IMG/VR virus record: IMGVR_UViG_3300047174_000111
Span: 1-64,000 of that record
Origin: a virus
Direction: 5' to 3' (one strand)
Length of the DNA: 64,000 bases
The notes under the pieces were generated by a model. It ran no database searches. It was not told where the DNA came from and was given only the letters and a program-made list of their open reading frames with translations. Shown piece after piece: positions 1 to 5,297 of the stretch (within the stretch, counting starts at the first letter, position 1; each line of letters opens with the position of its first letter). The position numbers were made by a program, and so were the translations under genes.

Positions 1-2
1 AC

Positions 3-311
3 GGCTGGGCCGGCGACCATACCGTCGCGGCGATCGGCGCGGCCGACGCGCAGGCGCTGGCGCTTCGTCTTTCTCCGGACGCGGCGCGGAAGGTGCAGGC
101 CCATCTCGGCATCGACGTCGACGGCCTAGTCGGCTCGCGCACCATGGCCGCCATCATGGCGCGCAACGACCGCAGCTTCGTCGTCGCCGCGGCGCAGGCC
201 GACGCCCAGCTCGCCGCCTACAAGGCGATGCGGAAATGGTCGGTGTACGGGAACGGCTGGACCAGCCGGCTCTGGTCGCGCCTGGACGCCGCTCTGGACA
301 TGGCCGCGTAG
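3..311 (+). CDS. endolysin C-terminus, GH108 / peptidoglycan-binding type (partial)
   Basis: The reading frame is open from the left edge, so the N-terminal catalytic part lies outside the window. The visible part contains VDGLVGSRTMAA, typical of the PG_binding_3 fold that follows glycoside hydrolase family 108 muramidases. It ends with a helix rich in Trp and Arg (KWSVYGNGWTSRLWSR), as in phage secretion-activator-like lysozymes. Such enzymes hydrolyse peptidoglycan at lysis. The gene is followed 52 bp later by a holin-like gene, which supports a lysis cassette. No separate RBS can be judged because the start is missing. Confidence 0.75.
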   Translation, partial: GWAGDHTVAAIGAADAQALALRLSPDAARKVQAHLGIDVDGLVGSRTMAAIMARNDRSFVVAAAQADAQLAAYKAMRKWSVYGNGWTSRLWSRLDAALDMAA

Positions 312-363
312 CCGCGGCAACCAACCGGGAAGAGACGGGCCACCTCATCACCGGAGCGAGCCC

Positions 364-873
364 GTGTCCCCCGATCCAACCCCTTTGCTGCACGTCCAGT
401 CGTTCCTCGACTGGGCCGTCGCGTTCCTCGCCGCAGTCCTCGTGCCCACAGTGCCGACGGTCGTGGCGTTCGGCGTGTCGTGGCTGCGCGCCCACACCAA
501 GCTCAAGATCTCGGCTGCGCAGCAGGCCAAGCTCGACAGCGTCCTCGACACTGGCGTCGGCATGCTGACGGTCGCGCTGCGCAACGGGATCATGACGGTG
601 CCCGAGATCCACGTCGCCAACCCGACCATTCTGTCCGTGGCCAACTATGTTCTCGATCACGCCGCCGACGAAGCTGCCGCCGTCGGCCTGACCAACGAGG
701 GCGTGGCCCACACGCTGATCGGCCTGCTCGGACGCGCGCTGGACGCTGATCCCTCGACGCCCAGCTCGATCCCCTACGGGCCCGCCGCGCCGCCGATCGT
801 CTTCACGAGCGCGGATGCCGCGGCGGCCGTGAGCGTCGCGAGCGCTGCCGCCTCCATCCCTCCGGCCCACTGA
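364..873 (+). CDS. putative holin (LLH-like, single N-terminal membrane segment)
   Basis: This 169-residue protein starts at GTG. It has one hydrophobic segment near residues 14-40, followed by WLRAHTKLKISAAQQAKLDSV, a layout that resembles phage holins of the LLH superfamily (short ectodomain, one transmembrane helix, amphipathic helix). The C-terminus is Ala/Ser/Pro-rich. Its place directly after the endolysin supports a role in timing lysis by permeabilising the inner membrane. The family assignment rests on layout and context, so another small membrane-associated lysis protein is possible. Confidence 0.6.
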   Translation: MSPDPTPLLHVQSFLDWAVAFLAAVLVPTVPTVVAFGVSWLRAHTKLKISAAQQAKLDSVLDTGVGMLTVALRNGIMTVPEIHVANPTILSVANYVLDHAADEAAAVGLTNEGVAHTLIGLLGRALDADPSTPSSIPYGPAAPPIVFTSADAAAAVSVASAAASIPPAH

Positions 874-924
874 ACCCGGCGCAATCTCCGCCGTTTCCTC
901 TCAACACACCAGGAGCACATCGCC

Positions 925-1581
925 ATGGGTCACGCCCGCACCCCGCGTGTCGCCGATTGCGTCGTCTACCGCATGGGAAGCCGCGAATACGACGCGTTGC
1001 CGCGGGGCAGCAGCGAGGCCCGCGTCCATGCCGCCATCATCACGCGGGTCTACACGCCGGAGTGCGTGAACCTGCACGTCTTCTTCGACGCGGCCGACAA
1101 TTTCGTCAGGACGTCGGTGAGTCACGAACCCGAGCTGGCCGAGGGCGTCGAGAACACCTCGGGCAACAGCCATTGGCTCTGGCCCGACGAGGTCGAGACG
1201 GACATGCTGCCCAACCCGCAGCCGCAGATCGTCGAGCCGTATGATCCGACGAAGCCGCCGACCACGACGACGGCGATCCAGCGCGAGACCGGCGGCCCGT
1301 ACCTGCCGGCGCACAACGCGAGCCTGACCGACGCCCCGACCCAGGCGATGGGCGGACCGGCGCCATCGCCGCTGCAAACGCCGCCCACCGCGGCGCTGCC
1401 GTCGCCGAACACGCCGCCCGAGACGTCGCAGACGCCGTTCGTGGCGCCGCAGTCCGCCTCGGGCACATCGACGCCGACCGCGTCACAGGCGAGCCCTGCC
1501 GCGAACGAAGCGCCGGCCAATCCGACCGTGCCGACCGCATCCCCAGCGCCCCCGCCGCCCGGCGCGACGATCACGAGCTGA
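925..1581 (+). CDS. hypothetical protein with Pro/Thr/Ala-rich tail
   Basis: The first about 100 residues look folded (CVVYRMGSREYDALPRGSS, then VNLHVFFD and SHWLWPDE). This domain recurs in phage proteins of unknown function located near lysis genes. Residues from about 110 to the end are low complexity, dominated by Pro, Thr, Ala and Ser, and probably form a disordered linker. A GGAG-like Shine-Dalgarno lies close upstream. It is the last gene of the lysis cluster and is followed by a strong terminator. No function can be assigned. Confidence 0.7.
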   Translation: MGHARTPRVADCVVYRMGSREYDALPRGSSEARVHAAIITRVYTPECVNLHVFFDAADNFVRTSVSHEPELAEGVENTSGNSHWLWPDEVETDMLPNPQPQIVEPYDPTKPPTTTTAIQRETGGPYLPAHNASLTDAPTQAMGGPAPSPLQTPPTAALPSPNTPPETSQTPFVAPQSASGTSTPTASQASPAANEAPANPTVPTASPAPPPPGATITS

Positions 1582-1598
1582 TCGCTCGACGAAAAGCG

Positions 1599-1632
1599 AA
1601 ACCCCCGCCTGGAGCGATCCAGGCGGGGGTTT
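1599..1632 (+). terminator. Rho-independent terminator after lysis genes
   Basis: Fourteen-base complementary arms (AAACCCCCGCCTGG and CCAGGCGGGGGTTT) flank a six-base loop. The hairpin starts 18 bp after the stop of the preceding CDS and is nearly symmetrical, so it could act in both directions. Confidence 0.85.
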
Positions 1633-1991
1633 GTAATTAAGGGGCCTTGTGGAGGCGCACTATGCCGATCAGATTTTTTCGTGCAACGAAAAATTCCTCT
1701 TGCGGCGCGGCGCGGCAAAGGCGTAACGCTTGGCTCAGCCATGACACCCTGTTCCTCATATCGCGTCCGCGAAGCCAGCATCCGGTCGTTCGGGCAAAAC
1801 CCGGCACAGGATAACGGTACGTGCGTGGAGGGACGGCTCTAGTCGGGAACACCACATCCTGACGGTGGCGAAAGCCAGAGCCTCCCGGGTCACCCCGCGG
1901 AGGCTTTTTTATTGGTCTGTCGACATGGCAATCCCGCGGAAGCCCGGGGTCTAGAGCCGCACGTCGCGGCCAGGTAGCACTAGATTTCTGT
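1633..1991 (+). other. non-coding stretch before the tRNA array; possible small RNA
   Basis: No convincing protein is seen on either strand. It holds a short A/T hairpin (TTTTTCG, loop, CGAAAAA, around 1675-1694) and, at 1879-1910, a separate intrinsic terminator on the plus strand. A terminator without an upstream gene suggests a short untranslated RNA encoded somewhere in 1640-1910. No known RNA family was recognised. Confidence 0.45.
1879..1910 (+). terminator. Rho-independent terminator of a putative non-coding transcript
   Basis: AGCCTCC pairs with GGAGGCT across a GC-rich loop that can itself fold (CGGGT against ACCCCG), followed by a run of T. No ORF ends just before it, so it probably terminates a non-coding RNA upstream of the tRNA array. 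Confidence 0.75.
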
Positions 1992-2063
1992 GGGGGCGTG
2001 ACGCGGCCGTCTGGCTGGTTCTGCAAACCGGTTCTCCGAGTTCGACTCTCGGCGCCTCCACCA
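1992..2063 (+). tRNA. tRNA, probably Ala(TGC), with unusual D-arm
   Basis: The acceptor stem GGGGGCG pairs with CGCCTCC and includes a G3-U70 pair, the alanine identity element. A73 and an encoded CCA follow. The anticodon arm CTGGT/ACCGG places TGC at 2022-2024, although loop position 33 is C rather than T. The D-arm is very short (GACG/CGTC with a four-base loop). Reading the loop one base later would give GCA (Cys), but a normal tRNA-Cys lies at 2637. Confidence 0.6.
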
Positions 2064-2065
2064 AT

Positions 2066-2140
2066 GCGGTCATAGCTCAGTGGGTTGAGCAGCTCGTTGC
2101 CAACGAGCAGGTGAGGGTTCGATTCCCTCTGGCCGCTCCA
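2066..2140 (+). tRNA. tRNA-Gly(GCC)
   Basis: The acceptor GCGGTCA pairs with TGGCCGC, followed by T73 and an encoded CCA. The anticodon arm GCTCG/CGAGC has the loop TTGCCAA. The T-arm carries GGGTTCGATTCCC. Confidence 0.9.
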
Positions 2141-2147
2141 ATTTCGT

Positions 2148-2239
2148 GGTCGTCGGCTCTGGTGAGCAGCGGGGCTTTATAAGCCCTGGAGAGCGGCCGG
2201 ACAGGCTGCAACGGCAGGGCTCGAAACCCTGGACGACTA
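2148..2239 (+). tRNA. class II tRNA with anticodon reading TAT, isotype uncertain
   Basis: The acceptor GGTCGTC pairs with GACGACT, with A73 and no encoded CCA. The T-arm is CAGGG/CCCTG. The anticodon arm GGGGC/GCCCT has loop TTTATAA, so positions 34-36 read TAT (Ile, AUA codons). However, the variable region is 27 bases and contains a six-pair stem (GCGGCC/GGCTGC), a class II feature expected of Leu, Ser or Tyr. The D-stem GCTC/GAGC has only a four-base loop. Confidence 0.55.
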
Positions 2240-2244
2240 TCGAT

Positions 2245-2316
2245 AGCGGGGAGGATGGGATCCCACTTGGTCTCATAAGCCGAGGGCAGACGGTTCGACT
2301 CCGTCCCCCGCTACCA
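2245..2316 (+). tRNA. tRNA-Met(CAT)
   Basis: AGCGGGG pairs with CCCCGCT, then A73 and an encoded CCA. The anticodon loop is CTCATAA. A CAT tRNA could also be a lysidine-modified Ile tRNA or an initiator; the first pair (A-T) does not settle this. Confidence 0.85.
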
Positions 2317-2317
2317 T

Positions 2318-2393
2318 GCCGAGCTGGTGAAGGTGGTCCTCACGCCTGTTTGAAGAACAGGAGAATGCGGTTCGATCCCGCGGCTCGGCACCA
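2318..2393 (+). tRNA. tRNA-Phe(GAA)
   Basis: GCCGAGC pairs with GCTCGGC, with A73 and an encoded CCA. The anticodon arm CCTGT/ACAGG has the loop TTGAAGA. Confidence 0.9.
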
Positions 2394-2400
2394 TCGCTTT

Positions 2401-2475
2401 GCGGCGCTCGTAATCTGGGGATTGCCTCGGCCTTCCAAGCCGATGAGACGGGTTCGATTCCCGTGCGCCGCTCCA
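2401..2475 (+). tRNA. tRNA-Gly(TCC)
   Basis: GCGGCGC pairs with GCGCCGC, followed by T73 and an encoded CCA. The anticodon loop is CTTCCAA within a CTCGGC/GCCGAT stem. Confidence 0.85.
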
Positions 2476-2476
2476 A

Positions 2477-2553
2477 TCCCTACGACTCTGATTGGCACAG
2501 GGGCCGCGCTGTTAACGCGGATGCTCCGGGTTCGAATCCTGGGTAGGGAGCCA
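2477..2553 (+). tRNA. tRNA-Asn(GTT)
   Basis: TCCCTAC pairs with GTAGGGA, with G73 and an encoded CCA. The anticodon arm CCGCG/CGCGG has the loop CTGTTAA. Confidence 0.9.
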
Positions 2554-2561
2554 ATCGCTTT

Positions 2562-2635
2562 GGGAGAGAAGTGTTACGGTAGCATCTGGGTCTCCAAAAC
2601 CTCCGGCGCAGGTTCGACTCCTGCCTCTCCTGCCA
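2562..2635 (+). tRNA. tRNA-Trp(CCA)
   Basis: GGGAGAG pairs with CTCTCCT (G-T first pair), with G73 and an encoded CCA. The anticodon loop is CTCCAAA. Confidence 0.9.
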
Positions 2636-2636
2636 T

Positions 2637-2712
2637 CCACCGCGAGCCAGACGGCAGAGGCGTTCCGCTGCAAACGGAAATACACGGCGTTCAATTCGTC
2701 GGCGGTGGTCCA
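2637..2712 (+). tRNA. tRNA-Cys(GCA)
   Basis: CCACCGC pairs with GCGGTGG. The discriminator is T73, as expected for Cys, and CCA is encoded. The anticodon arm TTCCG/CGGAA has the loop CTGCAAA. Confidence 0.9.
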
Positions 2713-2713
2713 T

Positions 2714-2786
2714 GGTGGCCGTGTTGTAGTGGGCTGCATGGCTCTCTGTGAAGGAGAAGGTGAGGGTTCGATCCCCTCCGGCCACC
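2714..2786 (+). tRNA. tRNA-His(GTG)
   Basis: The extra G at position -1 faces C73, the bacterial His hallmark. GTGGCCG pairs with CGGCCAC. The anticodon loop is CTGTGAA. Only CA, not a full CCA, follows the discriminator. Confidence 0.85.
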
Positions 2787-2792
2787 CATCAT

Positions 2793-2867
2793 GCCGGCTT
2801 AGCACAGCGGAAGTGCAGCGGTTTTGTGAACCGAAGGTCGGGAGTTCGAATCTCTCAGCCGGCACCA
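2793..2867 (+). tRNA. tRNA-Thr(TGT)
   Basis: GCCGGCT pairs with AGCCGGC, with A73 and an encoded CCA. The anticodon stem CGGT/ACCG gives loop TTTGTGA and anticodon TGT. Shifting the loop by one would read GTG (His), but pairing and A73 favour Thr. Confidence 0.8.
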
Positions 2868-2871
2868 TTGC

Positions 2872-2945
2872 TCCCCATTCTTCCAACGGCAGGAAACGGC
2901 GCTCTGAACGCCGCAATCGTGGTTCAAGTCCACGGTGGGGATCCA
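2872..2945 (+). tRNA. tRNA-Gln(CTG)
   Basis: TCCCCAT pairs with GTGGGGA, followed by T73 and an encoded CCA. The anticodon arm CGGCG/CGCCG has the loop CTCTGAA. Confidence 0.85.
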
Positions 2946-2952
2946 GTTTCGA

Positions 2953-3035
2953 TCCGGGCTCGCCTAACGTTTCCAGGTGGGGACACGAGTCTTTGAAGCT
3001 CGCGGCAGGAGGTTCGATACCTTGGCCCGGAACCA
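2953..3035 (+). tRNA. tRNA-Gln(TTG)
   Basis: TCCGGGC pairs with GCCCGGA, with A73 and an encoded CCA. The anticodon arm CGAGT/GCTCG has loop CTTTGAA. The 83-base length comes from a long D region. Confidence 0.75.
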
Positions 3036-3041
3036 GATAAC

Positions 3042-3111
3042 GCCCGTTCGTCTAGCGGCCTGGACGCTCGGTTCTCAACCGAGAGGTGCGGGGTCGGCAC
3101 CCGCACGGGCG
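3042..3111 (+). tRNA. tRNA-Glu(CTC)
   Basis: GCCCGT pairs with ACGGGC, with G73 and no encoded CCA. The anticodon arm CTCGG/CCGAG has loop TTCTCAA. The T-loop is unusual (GTCGGCA between GCGGG and CCCGC). Confidence 0.75.
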
Positions 3112-3121
3112 ATGCCGCCTT

Positions 3122-3210
3122 GGATGGTCACCCCGGCAGGCGCCGGGCGCCCGTTGGAAGCGGGATGGCGCCCCTCGGGGCGTGGGCTTCGAGTGCTCGG
3201 CCATCCGCCA
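3122..3210 (+). tRNA. tRNA-Ser(GGA)
   Basis: GGATGGT pairs with GCCATCC, with G73 and an encoded CCA. The anticodon stem CCCG/CGGG has loop TTGGAAG, and a long variable arm (CGCCCC/GGGGCG) marks a class II tRNA. Confidence 0.85.
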
Positions 3211-3214
3211 GTTT

Positions 3215-3302
3215 GGAGAGTGAACCGGCCAGGGCGCCGGCGCCGTTTTGAAAACGGATGGCACCGCGAGGTGTGGGCATCGTGCGCACCCGCTCTCCGC
3301 CA
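3215..3302 (+). tRNA. tRNA-Ser(TGA)
   Basis: The acceptor begins GGAGAG and ends CTCTCC, with G73 and an encoded CCA. The anticodon stem CCGT/ACGG has loop TTTGAAA, with a long variable arm (CACC/GGTG). Confidence 0.85.
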
Positions 3303-3305
3303 GAT

Positions 3306-3391
3306 GGAAGGTCAACCGGGACGGCTCCCGGCGCTCGTTCGAAGCGAGATGGCACCCTTGCGGGTGTGGCGATCGACACGCCGGCCTTCCG
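3306..3391 (+). tRNA. tRNA-Ser(CGA)
   Basis: GGAAGGT pairs with GGCCTTCC, then G73; GCCG rather than GCCA follows. The anticodon stem CTCG/CGAG has loop TTCGAAG, with a long variable arm (CACCC/GGGTG). Confidence 0.8.
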
Positions 3392-3413
3392 CCGCGAGAG
3401 CGTTGCTCCGCCA

Positions 3414-3487
3414 TGGGGCAGGCCGGCAAAGCCAGGATATGGTTCTCCTGATAGGGGACTGCGGCCTGGACGCTCGCGATCTGCCAG
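3414..3487 (+). tRNA. degenerate tRNA-like sequence, possible Ile(GAT) remnant
   Basis: GGCAG near the start can pair with CTGCC at the end, and CTGATAG sits where an anticodon loop would be (GAT). The T-arm does not pair well and lacks a GTTCGA-type loop. An intact tRNA-Ile(GAT) is present at 4131, so this may be a decayed copy or chance. Confidence 0.25.
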
Positions 3488-3725
3488 CACTAGCTCCCGC
3501 GCCGGTTCGCAGCCGCGGACGTGGGCGCGAAGACCCTTCCGGGCGGCGGGGTGACTTCGTGCTGGTGGAACGAGCCGGGCGCACGAGGCTGCGAGACGTG
3601 CGCCCGGCGAGTCGCCCATGACGACGCAGTTACGTAGCTACGCAGTGCTGTTATGATGTAACCACGTCATGCAGTCATGATAGCATGATTGCATTCGATC
3701 ACTCAGTTCGCCCGAAAGGGCCACG
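3488..3725 (+). other. gap in the tRNA array with a perfect hairpin and AT-rich tract
   Basis: Two structures stand out. A perfect 12-bp hairpin (GCCGGGCGCACG at 3574-3585 with CGTGCGCCCGGC at 3597-3608) has no T-run after it. Next comes an AT-richer tract at about 3618-3705 with overlapping short repeats (ACGTAGCTACG, ATGATG, CATGATAGCATGAT). No gene is seen. It may hold a promoter for the distal tRNA genes or an RNA-processing site. Confidence 0.4.
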
Positions 3726-3766
3726 ATGCCCACGTCCCCCAGGTCCGGTAGAGTTGGGGACTCAAG

Positions 3767-3842
3767 CCCGCCACTTCCGTTGCGAAGTCGCCTGATGAGC
3801 GCAAGCGAAACCGCAAGGTCGCGTAGATCCTCCCAAGGCGGG
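3767..3842 (+). ncRNA. hammerhead-ribozyme-like RNA in the tRNA array
   Basis: All conserved hammerhead core parts occur in the right order: CTGATGA (3792-3798), stem II GC-GCAA-GC (3799-3806), GAA (3807-3809), and stem III ACC-GCAA-GGT (3810-3819), then C at 3820 as the cleavage-site base. Stem I is CGC (3789-3791) with GCG (3821-3823). An outer helix CCCGCC (3767-3772) with GGCGGG (3837-3842) encloses a small ACTTC/GAAGT hairpin. Cleavage is predicted between 3820 and 3821. Stems I and II are short, so activity may depend on the outer structure. It lies just upstream of tRNA-Ser(GCT) and could help process the tRNA precursor. Confidence 0.7.
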
Positions 3843-3870
3843 TTGGTTGGAGGAGCAGGCCGGACCACAC

Positions 3871-3958
3871 GGAGTGCGCAACCGGGCAGGCGCCTGGCGC
3901 GGCCTGCTAAGCCGATGGCCCCTCACGGGGTAGGGTTCGACTCCCTGCCGCTCCGCCA
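3871..3958 (+). tRNA. tRNA-Ser(GCT)
   Basis: GGAGTG pairs with CGCTCC, with G73 and an encoded CCA. The anticodon arm GCGGC/GCCGA has loop CTGCTAA, with a long variable arm (GCCCC/GGGGT). Confidence 0.85.
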
Positions 3959-3962
3959 GATT

Positions 3963-4036
3963 GCCCCGATAGCACAACGGTAGTGCAGCGCGTTGGTATC
4001 GCGCAGACCCCGGATCAACACCGGGTCGGGGCTCCA
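3963..4036 (+). tRNA. tRNA-Thr(GGT)
   Basis: GCCCCGA pairs with TCGGGGC, followed by T73 and an encoded CCA. The anticodon arm GCGCG/CGCGC has the loop TTGGTAT. Confidence 0.85.
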
Positions 4037-4040
4037 GAAT

Positions 4041-4126
4041 GGGTGGCGAAAGCCGGCGGGTCCGGCAGGTGCGCTGTAAACGCATCGACTTCGGTCGAGA
4101 GGTTCAACTCCTTCCGCCGCCCACCA
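4041..4126 (+). tRNA. tRNA-Tyr(GTA)
   Basis: GGGTGGC pairs with GCCGCCC, with A73 and an encoded CCA. The anticodon stem TGCG/CGCA has loop CTGTAAA, with a long variable arm (TCGAC/GTCGA) as expected for bacterial Tyr. Confidence 0.9.
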
Positions 4127-4130
4127 CATC

Positions 4131-4206
4131 CCTGGCATAGCTCAACGGCTCAGAGCACGCGGCTGATAACCGCGAGATGATGGTTCGACCCCATCTGCCA
4201 GGACCA
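4131..4206 (+). tRNA. tRNA-Ile(GAT)
   Basis: CCTGGCA pairs with TGCCAGG, with A73 and an encoded CCA. The anticodon stem GCGG/CCGC has the loop CTGATAA. Confidence 0.9.
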
Positions 4207-4210
4207 TCAT

Positions 4211-4290
4211 GGACGCGTAGCCGGCTGGTGCTGGCGCCGGATTTTTAACCCGGGTCACTTGGACGGGTTCGATCCCCTCCGCGTCCTCCA
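4211..4290 (+). tRNA. tRNA-Lys(TTT)
   Basis: GGACGCG pairs with CGCGTCC, followed by T73 and an encoded CCA. The anticodon arm CCGGA/CCCGG gives loop TTTTTAA and anticodon TTT. T73 is unusual for Lys, so the isotype is a little less sure. Confidence 0.75.
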
Positions 4291-4293
4291 TCT

Positions 4294-4369
4294 GCACGCG
4301 TAGCAATCCAGCGATTGCACCTGCCTGTCGAGCAGGATCAGGCGGGGGCGGCACCCGTCGCGTGCGCCA
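4294..4369 (+). tRNA. tRNA-Asp(GTC)
   Basis: GCACGCG pairs with CGCGTGC, with G73 and an encoded CCA. The anticodon arm CCTGC/GCAGG has the loop CTGTCGA. Confidence 0.9.
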
Positions 4370-4370
4370 C

Positions 4371-4445
4371 GTTCCCGCTCCACGGCCTCGGCCGCGCCGG
4401 GCTTGCAAGACCTGTCGCAAGGCAGGCCGGTTCCCATCGGGGACC
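4371..4445 (+). tRNA. degenerate tRNA-like sequence, possible Ala(TGC)
   Basis: GTTCCCG pairs with CGGGGAC at the right distance, and CTTGCAA sits at the anticodon-loop position (TGC at 4404-4406). The anticodon stem is largely mispaired and the T-arm is weak, so this is a decayed tRNA or a chance match. Confidence 0.3.
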
Positions 4446-4453
4446 GCGAGATT

Positions 4454-4523
4454 TGCCCTCGCCGATGGACGGCGCCTGGTTTCCTAAACCGGGGTGCGGC
4501 GGTTCGATCCCGCCCGAGGGCAT
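4454..4523 (+). tRNA. tRNA-Arg(CCT)
   Basis: TGCCCTC pairs with GAGGGCA; no CCA is encoded. The anticodon arm CTGGT/ACCGG has loop TTCCTAA. The T-arm carries GCGGTTCGATCCCGC. Confidence 0.8.
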
Positions 4524-4526
4524 TAT

Positions 4527-4598
4527 CAGTGCGTGGGTCAAAGGCTGACCGCCAGTTTTGGGTACTGGATCATGCAGGTTCGAGTCCTGCCGCACTGA
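4527..4598 (+). tRNA. tRNA-Pro(TGG)
   Basis: CAGTGCG pairs with CGCACTG; the C1-G72 pair is typical of bacterial Pro tRNA. A73 follows without an encoded CCA. The anticodon arm CCAGT/ACTGG has the loop TTTGGGT. Confidence 0.85.
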
Positions 4599-4652
4599 GG
4601 GCGACGAGTGTGCCGCGCGCACGGCTGTCCTACAAACAGCAAGACGGGGGTT
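4599..4652 (+). pseudogene. tRNA-Val(TAC), 3' part missing at the IS607-type element
   Basis: A tRNA 5' half is recognisable: acceptor 5' strand GGGCGAC, anticodon arm GCTGT/ACAGC with loop CCTACAA (anticodon TAC at 4631-4633), and the T-stem 5' strand GGGGG followed by TT. The sequence then changes to the AT-rich left end of the transposon instead of CGAAT and the 3' acceptor strand. The missing 3' half is not found just after the transposase genes (6518-6547), so it was lost or replaced. Confidence 0.6.
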
Positions 4653-4712
4653 AAAAGCTGTTCCATAAAATATACCCTTTCATGCCCATAAGGGACGTTT
4701 TATACTATTCCT

Positions 4713-5297
4713 ATGAAGCTGTCGGTATGGGCAAAAGCGAACGGACTGACCTACAAGACCGCGTGGCGCATGTGGCGCGCTGGGGCGTTGCCGGTTCCTG
4801 CGGAACAGCTTGCGACCGGCACAGTGCTTGTCCACCCGCCGCAAGCGCCCGCCATAACGACCGTGGCGCTCTACGCTCGCGTGTCCAGTGCCGATCAAAA
4901 AGGTGATCTCGAACGCCAGCTTGGACGATTGGCCGAGTATGCTTCGCGGGAGCAGATGACCGTCGTGCGCTCGGTGTCTGAGATTGGTTCCGGCCTGAAT
5001 GGACACCGCGTCAAGGTAATGCGCCTGTTGGCTGATCCGTCTGTCCATACGGTTGTCGTGGAACACCGCGACAGGCTCGCCCGGTTCGGTTCCGAATACA
5101 TCGAAGCTGCGATGTCGGCCTCCGGTCGCAAGGTTGTCGTGGTGGATCAGACCGAGATGAAGGATGATCTGGTGCAGGACATGGTTGATGTCCTCACGTC
5201 GTTCTGCGCACGTCTTTACGGTCGCCGCGCCGCCAAGAACCGGGCGGCGAAAGCCCTCGCTGCGGCTGGCTCGGCGACCGAGGACGACGCAGCATGA
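4713..5297 (+). CDS. tnpA: IS607-family serine recombinase (transposase TnpA)
   Basis: This 194-residue protein has an N-terminal MerR-like helix-turn-helix (about residues 1-45, KLSVWAKANGLTYKTAWRM) followed by a serine resolvase/invertase domain. The catalytic serine is in YARVSSADQ (Ser58), and the fold continues with VVEHRDRLARFG and VVDQTEMKDDL. The order HTH then catalytic domain is the IS607 arrangement, inverse to ordinary resolvases. It would cut and rejoin DNA through a phosphoserine link to move the element as a circle. Its last codons overlap the tnpB start by four bases (ATGA), so the two are translationally coupled. Confidence 0.93.
   Translation: MKLSVWAKANGLTYKTAWRMWRAGALPVPAEQLATGTVLVHPPQAPAITTVALYARVSSADQKGDLERQLGRLAEYASREQMTVVRSVSEIGSGLNGHRVKVMRLLADPSVHTVVVEHRDRLARFGSEYIEAAMSASGRKVVVVDQTEMKDDLVQDMVDVLTSFCARLYGRRAAKNRAAKALAAAGSATEDDAA

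Noticed and set aside
911-928. CACAT-CGCC-ATGGG before the gene at 925 as an eighth operator
   Set aside because: The second half-site matches only three of five bases and overlaps the start codon, so it was not counted.
1992-2063. First tRNA as tRNA-Cys(GCA)
   Set aside because: A73 and the G3-U70 pair favour Ala, the anticodon stem pairs best for TGC, and a standard tRNA-Cys with T73 is present at 2637.
2637-4598. CRISPR array suggested by repeated GGTTCGA-like units at regular spacing
   Set aside because: The regular repeats are tRNA T-arms; cloverleaf pairing explains each unit.
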